Shown here: piece by piece, positions 34,864-46,867 of the stretch
How positions within the stretch are numbered: the first letter of the stretch is position 1
Layout of the letters: every line of letters starts with the position of its first letter
NCBI GenBank assembly: GCA_013054445.1
Contig: JAAMPI010000204.1
Span: 1-52,153, forward strand
Source: Cudoniella acicularis
Taxonomy: Eukaryota > Ascomycota > Leotiomycetes > Helotiales > Helotiaceae
Length of the DNA: 52,153 bases
Direction of reading: 5' to 3'
Program-made: the position numbers and the translations under genes
Notes under the pieces: generated by a model
Seen by the model: only the letters and a program-made list of their open reading frames with translations
Told to the model about the DNA's origin: nothing
Databases searched by the model: none

Positions 34864-36711
34864 GATTTCTTCGATGTCCAGGTACAACACCTGAAGAAGA
34901 AAGAAGGAATATTTGTGGCAGTACCGAAATTATTTGAGTGATGGAGCTCAATTAAGAGCACAGAGAGAGATGAGGGGAGGAATCGCGAGGGTAAGTGTAG
35001 AAATGGTGGATGCGTTAATAATGAGCAAAAGGAACGAAAGAGATAATAAGCTTTCTCCCACACATGTTCAGCCTGCAGTCAAAACCGGAAAAAGTCCCGC
35101 AAGTTTACGATATTATCCTGTCTCAAAAACAAGTTCAGTATGGAATTTGAATGCAAAATCGTCAAAAACCCACCAAAAGATTCGCGGGGTAACCAAATCG
35201 TATTAAATCATCCAGCAGAGAAATGTGGCTTCGATCGCGTTCACTACAGCGAGTTTCGAATGAGAAGATACGTGAATTCTGATCCCATCCCGGAATTTGT
35301 CGTACTTGCAGAACTGGGGAGCGGAAATCGACATAAGAAATTTATTCATCCCAGGGGACCGTAGAACCCCTCTTCCGAGGGNCGAGGGACTTGCGACACC
35401 AGGCAAATGGGCTCGTTATTGGTACGATGCTGTCAAGAAAAGCTCCCGCGGGAAAACAATCCACGATGCTAAACGCTCCGAGGAAAAACATGAGAAGAAA
35501 TTTGAAATTCTACACCCGATTCGGGGTTAGCGATATTGTGGCTAGAATCAAGTGTGGCGCTGTGGCTATTGTGTCTCGTGGTTGATCAGGTCAAATGTTA
35601 GCTCCATGGGCAGATCAGTCGTACGTAGCGATCGATGGAGGTTGGTGATAACGAATTGATGGTGTTGAGGATGAAAGAAAGAAAGTGGATAGCCAGCTAA
35701 GACGAGGGGAAATGACAACCAGCATTAGTCAGTCATCTTCACGTGATCTACCCCTTTACCACAAATAAGACCAAATGACCCTTTTTCAGAAATCTTCCTT
35801 ACAATTGGTGGTATTTTTTTTATAATTGGTATCTGCTTGGAATGTCTGGACATACTTCTTACTAATGAGCTAACTAACACCAGAGTACATTGCCTTCAGC
35901 GAGCAGCCCTGGAATGTATTCATTATATTTAGTGGCCATCCACTAAGTGGCAGCGCAAATTATTTCACCATATGTGAGTAGCAATTTATAAGTAGTCTTG
36001 CTCTTCGTGAAGAAATTCTCATTATTTTGGTCCAAAGTCCGTCCAAAGGATTTGTTCGAATTGTTCCCTGGCTTTGAAGAGATTACGTGATGCAATTGAT
36101 TCTCCACACTTTTGGCAATCTTTAGGGTCAAGGTTATTACAGGCTGTGATCGCTAAATCCGTTTGCTAGAACCTCACGTGTCAGCGTGTGGACTATCACC
36201 TACGTATAAAACACAGCGAGATACCTCCTAAATAGTGGCCCGATTCCCGAAGAGCATGGCGGAACGGTCCGATCGGAGGAACAAATCTGTTTTCAGTTGG
36301 TAATTATCTTTGCCAGCTTGGGGAAAGTGCTGCCACTAATGTTAGACCACAGCAATGTACTACTTTTCGAATCTTGAGAATTGCGACTGAAATTGTGTAG
36401 AAAAGCCAACGTCGCTTGGAGAAAGGGGGGGAGAGCTGCAGTTATGCTAGTACATTTAAGGTCAAGCGCGAATAGTTCTCACGATTGGCGGTTAGCTTAT
36501 CGCCGGCCCACGTTTCCTCCGCAAGCCAACAACCATCAATACAGCATACGAGTTTCAACTCCACATCTTCTTCCTATATCTTTGCCATCATCCTGAACAA
36601 TGCGCATACACCAGCATACGCCCTGATGTGAAAACCAGCTTGTGCAGGTAGAAATACTGCTGCATATTTCAATATTCAAAGTGAGCAGTTTACCGGCTTT
36701 CCGCCGTTCCG
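34864..36711. other. nitrite reductase upstream region and spacer
   Basis: This 1.8 kb spacer lies between two divergent genes. It holds no supported gene. One undetermined base (n) occurs at 35382. Confidence 0.5.
35041..35046 (+). promoter_or_regulatory. candidate GATA (AreA-type) site
   Basis: AGATAA fits HGATAR, the site of AreA/NIT2-type nitrogen regulators, and lies about 180 bases before the nitrite reductase start. Another match, TGATAA, lies near 35647. Nitrite reductase is a known AreA target in Aspergillus and Neurospora. Six-base sites are common by chance, so this is weak evidence. Confidence 0.3.
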
Positions 36712-38703
36712 ATGCCTCTAACAACAACCGCAGCAATATCATTTCCAAACCTCGAAATGACGGGGCGCAATGATGAAGAACGAGGGCGCTACAGGTCACT
36801 CGATATGGATCATCCTGACGACCCGATTGATGAGTCGACGCAAACCAGCCTCGTACACATGGACGATTTTTCCGACGACAGCTCTCCTCCAACCCCGCGA
36901 TTTATGCAAGACCAGAGCTCATACAAATATTGGAAATGGGTTCCAGTGCGTGTTCGAAAAGTCTGCAAAGCAGCTGTACGGTGGGCAAAAGGGCCGGACC
37001 CGCCTCAAATGTATATCATTACACCTTTGCTACCAATAGTACAAGAGCTACCCATTCGTTTGCTGGACCAATACTTGCCAAAGAAAAGACATAGGATAGT
37101 CCTTTTGATCACATTTTACTTTTGTTGGATATTAACCTTTGCTCTGGTCTTGAGAGATAGCACCTTTGCGACCGAGATAGAGGGTTGGGGCGCTCCCGGG
37201 AATATTGGCTGCGGAAATACATATTGGGTCCCAGGAAACAGGTGTGGTTTGAACGGCAACGATTGTCGACCTTTCAGCGGGAGTGGTTTCGCTTTTAGGT
37301 GCCCTGCAAATTGTGCTAGCCAAAAAGTTTGGAATATTCGAGCTGTGGGTGCGCAGGAAATTATTCGTCGACAATTTGTGATCGGTGGCCCCTCCGATGA
37401 TGATAAAACGCCCATTTACAGAGCCGATTCCTTCATCTGCGGCTCAGCTATCCATGCTGGAATCATCGACAATGCGAAAGGAGGCTGTGGGGTTGTTTCT
37501 CTAGTTGGCGAACACAGCAACTACCAAAGTTCCGACAGGCATGGAATCGTTAGTGTAGGATTCGATTCTACTTTTCCAAGCTCATTTACGTTTCACACGG
37601 CCACCTCTTGCGAAGCCAAGGATGCACGCTGGTCATTGCTCTTTGTTTCACTTACCTACACAATAGTTCTATCGCTCTTTGCAACGTCACCAGGCCTTTT
37701 CTTCTTCAGCATATTCACGGGTCTTTTCGCACATGTTGGATTGGCATCCGATCCTCCGTATCACACCTCCATGACTGGTCTAATATCAGACATTCTCGGT
37801 CGATTTCTACCAGCAGCGTTCTGTGCATTTGTTATTTATCGGTATATGGGTGTGCGTCGTGCGCTGACCGGCCTCACCGCTCAAATCGAAAAGACAATTC
37901 TTTGGCTTGGAGGATGTTGGGTTGGTGCTCTTTCGAATTATACGTTTGAGTTCATCCCGATTCAACGACTAAATGCGGATGACATTCGAAAGCAGCCGGG
38001 TGCAAAACTCGCTTTAACTCTCATCATTCTGTTCCTTGTGTTGGTAGTCGTCAAACAAGCATTCTTCTTCCAGCGGGAAGGTCGTCTCATCCGCTACCTA
38101 GGTGTATACGGGATCTTCTTGGGAGCCATTCTCTTTACACTTATCCTTCCCGGGCTTAGTCTTCGGATTCACCACTACATTTTAGCATTATTGCTTCTGC
38201 CTGGCACAAGCATGCAGACCAGACCAGCACTGCTCTACCAAGGATTGCTCGTCGGTCTTTTCATCAATGGCATCGCGAGGTGGGGTTTCGACTCAGTTTT
38301 GCAGACACCAGCAGCACTGCAAGGTGACGCACCTCACAACTCGGCACTTCCCACAATCTCGCAACCCACCATCGTCCTTGCGGAGAACACCTCAACCATC
38401 TCATTTTCTTGGCTAGTGCCCCCAGAACCTTTCGATGGCATCTCTGTTCTTGTCAACGATGTTGAAAGGTTCAGGGGTTATACCGATGAGGGATTTGCGA
38501 GCGACAAGAGGTTTGTATGGAGGAAAGACCCGCACAAGAATGAACCAGAGTATTTCAGATTCGCATACATGCAAGGCTCTCAGAGTTGGGATTATACGCG
38601 TGCCGGCATATGGGAGAGAGATGGCAGCTGGACTCAGATGATGCCTGGGCCGAGTAAAGTGAAAAGCAGAGAGCTAGAGGAAGAAGTCGTATTGATAAGA
38701 TGA
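36712..38703 (+). CDS. LCCL-domain multispanning membrane protein
   Basis: A single exon of 663 residues. The N-terminal 125 residues are hydrophilic and cytosolic-looking. A membrane span, IVLLITFYFCWILTFALVL, lies at about 128-147. An LCCL domain follows (about 159-296), with WGAPGNIGCGNTYW, NDCRPFSGSGFAFRCPANC, CGSAIHAGIID and GGCGVVSLVGEHSNYQSS, cysteines conserved. At least six further spans follow (for example WSLLFVSLTYTIVLSLF, LALTLIILFLVLVVV and YGIFLGAILFTLILPGL). After the last span a soluble domain (from about 553) starts TIVLAENTSTISFSW and includes EYFRFAYMQGSQSWDYT. This architecture is conserved in filamentous ascomycetes. The molecular role is unknown; the LCCL domain is presumed luminal or extracellular. 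An internal ATG 15 codons downstream is an alternative start. Confidence 0.88.
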   Translation: MPLTTTAAISFPNLEMTGRNDEERGRYRSLDMDHPDDPIDESTQTSLVHMDDFSDDSSPPTPRFMQDQSSYKYWKWVPVRVRKVCKAAVRWAKGPDPPQMYIITPLLPIVQELPIRLLDQYLPKKRHRIVLLITFYFCWILTFALVLRDSTFATEIEGWGAPGNIGCGNTYWVPGNRCGLNGNDCRPFSGSGFAFRCPANCASQKVWNIRAVGAQEIIRRQFVIGGPSDDDKTPIYRADSFICGSAIHAGIIDNAKGGCGVVSLVGEHSNYQSSDRHGIVSVGFDSTFPSSFTFHTATSCEAKDARWSLLFVSLTYTIVLSLFATSPGLFFFSIFTGLFAHVGLASDPPYHTSMTGLISDILGRFLPAAFCAFVIYRYMGVRRALTGLTAQIEKTILWLGGCWVGALSNYTFEFIPIQRLNADDIRKQPGAKLALTLIILFLVLVVVKQAFFFQREGRLIRYLGVYGIFLGAILFTLILPGLSLRIHHYILALLLLPGTSMQTRPALLYQGLLVGLFINGIARWGFDSVLQTPAALQGDAPHNSALPTISQPTIVLAENTSTISFSWLVPPEPFDGISVLVNDVERFRGYTDEGFASDKRFVWRKDPHKNEPEYFRFAYMQGSQSWDYTRAGIWERDGSWTQMMPGPSKVKSRELEEEVVLIR

Positions 38704-39240
38704 TTGGCACCAGGTTTACGAAGTTGATGATCTGGGATGACATGATGTGGATTTCCAATGGTAGGTGGCAGTGCATCTGTGTTTATATAGTGTATAGAAC
38801 GGATAGAGTACATCATTTCAGGCCTCCGACTCCTCCATTCCCTGTCAGAGTGGGCGTTGATTTTCGACTATGCCCTGCGCACCACGTGTGTCTCATTTAA
38901 TTAACCTTACAAGTCGGGCAAATTTTCCAAGCCTTGTATTGCGATGCTGGCTGTGCTGGTGACTAGGTGAAGCTGCTGCTAATGCTGGGTGTGGCAGGAC
39001 ATACATGAAAAGAGCATGGTATTTGTAGGGACCGGACCGAAATGCGCTGCGATTTGCTTATCATCTTCTGCAGTTTGGTTGATGGTTTGGCTGTTTGGCG
39101 GTTCTGACGTGAGTGCATAAAGCCCATGCGATTAATCCTTCGTTTCCAAAATCCCTTACCATATACCAGGTGTGCGGCCAGTTGAGCAGCGAAAGTTCGC
39201 CCGAATAAGGCCTGCCGAATGGCAATAAACCAACTCTATG
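38704..39240. other. spacer without a gene
   Basis: About 540 bases after the LCCL gene, with no supported coding sequence. Confidence 0.5.
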
Positions 39241-39241
39241 A

Positions 39242-41483
39242 GAAATACTCGAGAAACCGCAGAGCTCAGCCTCCCCACAACATACGTCTTTGACAACACT
39301 AGATTTGGAGGCTGCCGCCGAATCACGTGCCGAAGATCGTCTTCAAGTCAGGCAAATTCTAAAGAACTTGGAGTCTGTTCATCTGGAAGAAGACCAGTGG
39401 ATACACGAGTATCTAACGATCCACGGCAACACGAAATACAGCCTAGCAAAGCTACTGGCCAATGCAAAACACGACGGTCCTTGGATCTTTCGTTCTGATT
39501 ACTCTAGCTCCCCCTCCACTAGCGATGAGAATCTCAAACTCGGCTTTGGAGTGGAATCAATTCAGCCAATAGAAGAAACACCGCTCAATCAAGAAGACAC
39601 GAAACCAACGATAATCGATCCCAAAAACGAAATTCGGGAAGCTCTTCCTAGAGATTTAAACCCGGGTATTGCTGGACTTCTTCCTGGACGAGGAGATAGT
39701 CAAAACTCATCTTTAAAGCATGAATATCGGCTGCAGGGTATTTCACGGCATATACGCATTGAAGCCACGAATGATTCTGTACTATCTGTGACTTATGGCA
39801 ATCGGGGATCCTAAGATACACCAAGCTCTGATATTGATTCAAGTTTACTCGCTCTAGGAGAGCATATCCTGGTAATGGCCATGAGTGGAGCGACTTCAAG
39901 CTCCGCATCATGGATGATACAGCTATCTGCGTCCAAATAATGCGCTTTGGCTTTACGATCATTTACTCAAGCTCATAGTGGTGAACTGAATTTCTCGTTC
40001 CTGGACCACACGATTTCTGAAGTCCATCTCCTTGGATCTGGCCGTCGCCAACACTACTCGACAAAATGTACTGCATACCTTCAGAAACTTACCTGCCTTG
40101 GGCAGATGACGCGAGCTCTGGTGTAGGTTTTCTGGATTAGTGCATCTGGTGGGACTCTACGCTCAAGGGATGACGATCTGTACGATGTACTTTCCTCTCT
40201 CCAAAATGTTGAATATATATAGGGGAATCGCTTACTTGATCTGAATTCTAAGGAGACAGCAACTGAACCGACCCCAACCAACTTTCCCTGGATTCGTGAT
40301 GGGATTCTACACTACAGCTCTTCCCGCACTTCCCTTACGGACATTGGTGGCTCATTTGAATATTGGCACTGGAAATTCGAGACAGATCAAGAATTTTCAC
40401 AATTAGTCACTAAAATGAAAGTTATTTTTCTAGACGGCCAACTTCTGCATACTAAGAAAGTTCTCATTGGAGCCGTTACAGTCAACTGGCCATGCCCCCA
40501 AAGCACCGACGAAGGGCATAAAATGCTTCGTGGAAACGTCCAGCCCTCACTGGGTGCAAGCAGGCCAGCACTTGACCGCTCAAATTATGTTTGATTGGAA
40601 AAAGCTCCCAGGACGCACCTTAAAGGAGGCAATGTTTGAACCAGGTAATATATTACGCATGCCGGATCTTACCGAGGCAAGCGGCATTCAAGCCTGCTTA
40701 TGCACTGGCGTACTTCGTCGAGTGCCCCTTCAGGAGGTCATCGCCGAATGCATAGAGTCGTATATGTATGGGATATCTCCCAAACCATCGAGATGGGAAT
40801 TGCTTCAAACAGACCTCGTTGGAGCTCTCCAAAGGTCTGACATAAAAGGGCTGTTGGAAACGCTTCCTCACGACGAGCAAGCATCCACCTATATAGTTAT
40901 CATGGAAATTTTGAAGTAGTTACAGGATACCGGGATTGACAGCCAAAATAAGTTTCGCATCAGCTGGGTGAATCGGGAAACTGGATTCGAAAGCCTGAGC
41001 ATACCTTGCAAGGGAAGCAATTTGTGGTTCAAGGTTCTCTTTGACTCAACTGACACAATGACTTTCGCCTGTGTGACGAAGAAATGCCTCGGGGCGTCAT
41101 TCCGTGGTAGATTGTGCACGGGAGGGAATCCCCAGAGTCCAGAAAATAAACCATACCAGCTTTGCACAAAAGTTCTTCTGAGTATCCAGGACTACAATGC
41201 TTCAATGATTTCCGTCGATTGGCAGCTCCAACATGGGCAAGCCTATTGGATAGGACGAGAGGACTTGATGCTATTGGCAACCGCCGATCTCAATAACCCG
41301 ACACCCCCCACCACGGTTTTGAAGGTGAAAAGGTCATCTATACCACTAAAACTCTTTAAGCGGATGTGTAACCGGGCGACGATGGAAGAGACCAATATTG
41401 AAGGTACAAAGGAGTGTATTGTGGTTGCAGAAAGTCTGGGTTCTCAGGCCGGGGCTGATCCATCACCCGAAATTGTTGGCTAG
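39242..41483 (+). pseudogene. degenerate unrecognised gene with several in-frame stops
   Basis: I do not recognise the family. One frame is protein-like from 39242 to about 40590 but is cut by several stops (the first a TAA at 39812-39814, later ones after SASK, ALV and EYI). Between them it reads plausible protein, for example DRLQVRQILKNLESVHLEED, GELNFSFLDHTISEVHLLG, FEYWHWKFETDQEFSQLV and LRGNVQPSLGASRPALDRS. It then shifts to another frame (40467-41483), again protein-like (WKKLPGRTLKEAMFEPG, RWELLQTDLVGALQRSD), with one TAG at 40917-40919 before LQDTGID. No in-frame ATG opens the first frame; a TGA sits just before it at 39239-39241. Most stops could come from CAA, CAG or CGA by a single C to T change. 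Undetected introns could explain one or two breaks but not all. Confidence 0.55.
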
Positions 41484-41664
41484 AACCGTAATTTGTCCAC
41501 TCATTTGTATTTCATTAATAGCTACAAGCTCTGAGCTAGTTGTTGAATACTGTGTTTTAATTTGCACTCTATGGATTCAATGTTACTATGTTGAATTGGA
41601 AAGGCCAAAGGTTGAGGAGCTATTCGTTAATTATCTATAGCACTAGTGATCGAAACCTACGAAG
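41484..41664. other. short convergent spacer
   Basis: A spacer of about 180 AT-rich bases between the degenerate plus-strand gene and the end of the ABC transporter. Confidence 0.5.
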
Positions 41665-44600
41665 TCACATATCAAGCCTGGCTAAACCCGGTTTCCCAGA
41701 ACTAACAATCCTCCCTCGATCTACAACCACCACGCGATCAAATCGATACAGCTCCTCTCTGCGATGTAGAATCGCAATTACTGTCTGATCTGCGAAATCC
41801 TCGAAGATGATGTCGTGCATCTTGCGGTCTGTCTCTTGATCCACGCTATGCGTTAACTCACTTATTAGTATTTCAAGTTCGCATATTCAAATCCTCAAAA
41901 GAATAAAAGGAATTTTTTTGTGAAAAGGGGGAGGGGGGGGTTATACCTGCTGGTAGCCTCATCAAGCAACAGCACCCCTTTCTTTCTCAAAATCGCCCTC
42001 GCCAGACTCAACAACTGCAACTGGCCCGCGGAAAACCCCTCAATCACAAGGTCCCCACCCAAACCTCCACATCTCGTAACTTCGCCCTCAAGACCGACTC
42101 TCGTGATTGCGGCGATCATAGCTCCATCCGTTGTGACAGAGTCTGGATCAAGATTTTGGCGAACAGTGCCGGGGAAGAAATAAGAATCTTGAGGGATAGT
42201 GTTGAGGTTGTGGCGGAGTTGTTGCGCGCCAAAAGCGAGGGAGGAGGTGTGGCCGATCTGGAGAGAACCACCGGTGGTGTGTATCATTTTTAGGAGGGCA
42301 TTCAGGACGGAGGATTTGCCGCTATTGAGAAGTGAAAGTTAGTTGGAAGTACTTAGGTGAGGTTTTCAATATGTACCTTCCGCTTCTTCCACAAATCGCG
42401 ATTTTTTCTCCCGGTGCTATATCAAGTGACAGGTTTGACAGTACATTCGATCCGTTGATTCTGAACTGAGTTAGTAGTCACATCCTCAAAATCTAACCTT
42501 CTGGCTTACAAGTAGCTCGCTGAGACATCTGTTAACGTGATAGCCATTCCTCCATTTGCATTAAGCATAGGCTGGGTTTCCCCACTTTCCCCAAGTGGTT
42601 GCATTTCTTGAGGCGTCGTCTCTGTGAAATTTCGAATCCTTGATACAGCCGCGATAGATGTTTCCATCATGGTCCAATACTTCACAAGAGACTTCATTGT
42701 CTCGCCCAGACTCACCAGGTTCAACAACGCAAGGCCCATCTGTGCGCCACCTACATGAGTTCGGGTCGCCACAGCGACTCCCACGACGACGACAGCCAGG
42801 CCAGCGACCGTGTAGTCGAGGACACATTCCAACCAACCTTGTCCCTTTCGTCAGTAAGTCAAAAAAAAATGAAAGGAAGAAAGAAAGAAATCGGCAAGGG
42901 GTAATATTACGCTGTACGCAGAACAAAAGATAGAAAGGCCGCTGATTCTCATCCAACAAGGTATTGTTTTCCTCCATCGAAGAATCTCGCCAGCCAAAAG
43001 CGCGAATGCTAGCTGCTCCTTTGAGTGCATCCGTGAATTGGGCGTATAGGGGGGCTTTTGTTTCGAGATCTAGATGGCGAATTCGCCGGGAGGTTCGGAG
43101 ATAAACTCGTTGGACGGCGTAGATGGCGATGAATAGCACGGGAAATGCTGCTAACATATAAAAGGATGCTGAGGCCACGAGGGCTAACTGGGCTATGAGA
43201 GTAAGGAGAACTGGTGGGTTAGGTTAGGAAGAATTTTGTCCGAGTTGAAACGGGACTGGAGACGTACGGAAAATAGTGTTTGCAAAGGCGTTGGGAAGTT
43301 CCACGTCGACTATAAGCAGGTCTTGTCCGAATCTGCTATTATTAGCATATGCATTGTGTGTTATTCTTCTCCTTTACCTCGTGGCAAGACCACCAGTATC
43401 GGCCCGACTGAGAAATGGATAAGTCGCACTGTGAGACTTAATTAGTACTCGGTCTCCTTCCTGTCATTAACAAGTAGTACTTACTTTAAAACCGTTCTTA
43501 AGACTCGTTCATGAAGAGAAAGTCCGGTTTTCGGAACAACAATCATAAGCCAATGTCTAAGAAGAGTGGTCAGTTTCAGAGTTATCTCTTGGGGTATCAA
43601 TTCACATGCCCGAACCAAAACCCCGCAACAGTCACTGCTACTCCATTCATTAAAGCATAAATTCCAAGGTAATAAGAAGCCCGCGGATCTGTGGGATGTG
43701 CCTCGTTATGTTCAGCCCAAAGTCGTGCCCAATATTCTGATGAAGTCAGCTCCGAACAGCGGAATATTAGAGTTAAAACTTACCGGACGTTTTCCAAAGA
43801 CCAACAGTGACAACACCCATTGCCAAGAATGCGATGTTGTTCCAGAAACCCATGGAACTCATATAGAACCAAATAATGTTCTTCTCGGAAATAATATTTA
43901 CTTCATCGGACGAACTTTCAAATATTGAACCTGCCGGATTTTCGGCTGTTTTACTTATGCTAGGCCTTTTTCTTTCTTCGGAATCTTCGCTCAATTCTTC
44001 TTCTTCTTTTTCAAGCTTCGGGTTTTGTAAACCATGGCCCAGGGATGAAAGTTCGGTCAAAGTGCCATCAATAGAGCCTCTACCATTTGGTAAAAGGGCA
44101 ACGATGTGATCAGCATATTTCAGATGTCGTACTAGAATTATTCATGAGACATGGCACTTGGCACACATAATTGGTGAAACTAACCTGCATGTGTAGCCAA
44201 AACAACTGTTGTGTGAGGTAGAGATGTCCGAAATAGACCGTCGGCTCCAAACAAGGCATTGAAAACGAACTTCTCCGTCCGTCTATCGAGACCACTCAAT
44301 ACATCATCTATCAAAATAACTGATTTTCTAGAATAAACAGCTCTTGCCAATGCCTGCCTAAATTAATTTACTTCACTCCACAAGGAAGAATGCAAAACTT
44401 ACTATTCTCTGCTTTTGGCCACCGCTCAGAGCTGCTCCAGCACTTCCAACAATTGTTTGATCACCCTTTTCTAGCTCTAAAAAATCGCGATCAAGCGCAC
44501 ACGCTTCAATTACTCTCTCGTACCATAAACTGTCCTCCTCTGAATGACCAATAATTGACTTCCGTGCAGTGGTGTTCGTCAGCCAGGGTTGCTGGGCACA

Positions 44601-46867
44601 GAATGCGATTGACTGTCGCAAACACAAAACTTCTCCTTTTATCTGAACTGTTTCTCCAAGGAGAGCATGTAGGAGTGTAGTTTTGCCAGAGCCGACAAGA
44701 CCCACGACTAGAGTGAGTTTTCCTGCTGGTATGTTGACGTTAACGTGTTGAAGAACTGCTGGTGAGCCCTCTACCCAACCAAAATCTCCATTCCGGACAA
44801 CAAATGCGTTCACTTGTTTCTTGTTCCTAGATTGGATGTCTGGATTATCGGGGATTTCAATGCTGGCAGAATTATTCTCAAGGTGCCGTCGCGGATCATA
44901 ATGATCTGCCGTTAGTAAGTAGGCTTGTATGCGAGAGATACAGCCAATAGCCATGGCGAATGCTGGTATGGCCTGTAGAAAGCTCTGGAAAGGCTCCCCA
45001 ATAAGTGTAACCAGTGTTAAGGTATTGAAAATCCGCTGGGTATTGTACAGTAAATGATACTGATTGGCAATGGGTAGAAAGGCAGAAAGGAGCACAACCG
45101 AGTTCATGAAGAGGCTGACATGAGCTATTCTCATATTAATCTCATCCTCTCTCTTTTGAATATACTGGCTTACCTAAAGTGACTATACAGGTCGTTGCCA
45201 CCCGGAAATGTACCATGGCATCAAGCTCTCCTTGCCTCAAGTTTTGAATCAGTAAGGAAAGCTTATCTTCAAAGCCAAGCATTTTAATACTCTTGAGAGA
45301 CCCGATTGCTTTGACCGTATCTGTCAACCGATTTTGCATTGACTCCATCCAGAGCTTCTGTCGTGCAGTGGCGCATTGTGCCAGTTTTGAAGCCCCAAGA
45401 GTGCACACTGTCAACAAGTTAGTAGCTCAAGTACAATATTGGTTCCCAAAAGGGGCAACTTTACCAAGTGCCATGCCAGCCATACTGAGCATAGCCAAAC
45501 CTACTTGATGATACAGCAACCACAAAGCGAGGCCCAGGTCCAACATACCGCCCCAAATTTCATGAAGACTTCGAAGACCAACCACAATTCGTTCGACATC
45601 AGCACTCATGAGTGTGGTAGCTTCTGATCCGGTTACTGCCCCTGCTCCCATTCGGAGAGTTTTTGAGTAGATGGCCGACACGAGAGAGCCGCGGACCATT
45701 GTGATTAACCGGTATTGTTTATGCCAATACCATCCATTTGAAAGCTATTTTTTGATTAGACTTGAAGTGTACCAAGATAATTTACAACTTACCGCGATGC
45801 CGCTATACGCAAAGAAATATGCACCGATCAGTCCGTAACCCCAGATGGTTGGGGCAGAATCTTGGCTCTCCTGTAGAAAAGTCGTCACAGCTTGAACGAG
45901 GAAAGGTTGAGCGAATGTGAAGCCTGTGAGTAAGAGTCTCGGGAGAACCGGGGCTGCTATAGCCCATGCGAAGGACTCCCACAGAGAAAATGCCAGACTG
46001 TATTTGGAAGAGTTTTTACCTTCCCTGGAAATTAGCTAGTCTTGATGGTATTTTCAGGCGAATACATACGACGGCGATTCCAGGTTTCTTGAAGTCGTAG
46101 CCCAAGGGTTTTCGACGATAACTCCTGGTCAAGAACATACAAGTCGGGCAGCGCGAGAGACCTGCGATAGCCTTTGCGAAATAACCTATTCAACCACCAG
46201 AAAAGACGACGATTAAACACATTAGTGGTCTCCTCCGGCGAAAGCCGCATGCCTGTTTGATTCAAAAGCTGCGTTTTGTTTTGCGATTCAAGTAGGAGTA
46301 TCAAGACCTTGATGGCCATAGAAATTTGAAGAGTGACGGATGCGGCTTGCCACTGGTTTGACATCCATAGCGTTCGCGCTTGGGGGATCTCCAGAACTAA
46401 GCTGAAAAATATGTATGTGCATATAATAGATGAAGGCCTCAAAGCTTTGCAATGCTCCAAGTGGGACAAAACCAACATAATTAGAGTCGCCAGCATCGCA
46501 AGTACATTTGAAGGGATCGTTGCTGTAGTTTTCGCATAGAGATTAAAGGATTCTAATACCAATTGTGCAGTTTCCGTTAAGGCGAGGAGAGAAATTGATA
46601 CCTGGAATAAAAACAGTCAGCTATGGATTGCATTAAAAAGGATAGGGTTTTCACCAATTTAAGTCCATGGATGCGTCCTTTCTGAATGAAAGGTCGTTTA
46701 GAGAAGATCTGGGAAGCGCGAAACGATGCGAGGAGAAGAAAAATTGCAGACGGCGCGATTGAGAGGATATACTCTTCAAAGAGTCTTGTAAAATCAAATC
46801 CACGACACGATGGGGAGATCTGCGGGCCGAATGTTGCATCGGCCAGAGCACAAAACGAATCATCCAT
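41665..46867 (-). CDS. ABCC-type (MRP-like) full ABC transporter
   Basis: Seventeen exons join in frame: 46655-46867, 46070-46601, 45793-46019, 45465-45744, 45174-45407, 44403-45124, 44185-44353, 43784-44131, 43622-43736, 43485-43556, 43378-43428, 43268-43332, 42911-43210, 42510-42837, 42377-42460, 41947-42321 and 41665-41845, giving 1431 residues. The order is an N-terminal hydrophobic TMD0-like region, TMD1, NBD1, TMD2, NBD2. NBD1 has Walker A GLVGSGKTT (about 633), signature LSGGQKQRI (about 728) and Walker B VILIDDVLSGLD with Asp in the catalytic position, typical for ABCC. NBD2 has Walker A GRSGSGKSS (about 1247), Q-loop IPQDSYFFPGTVRQNLDP, signature FSAGQLQLL, Walker B VLLLDEATSSVD and a switch His in AILHRREEL. 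It probably exports conjugates, drugs or metabolites across the plasma or vacuolar membrane; the substrate cannot be read from sequence. Two acceptors are AAG (before 46019 and 42837). No biosynthetic cluster surrounds it. Confidence 0.9.
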
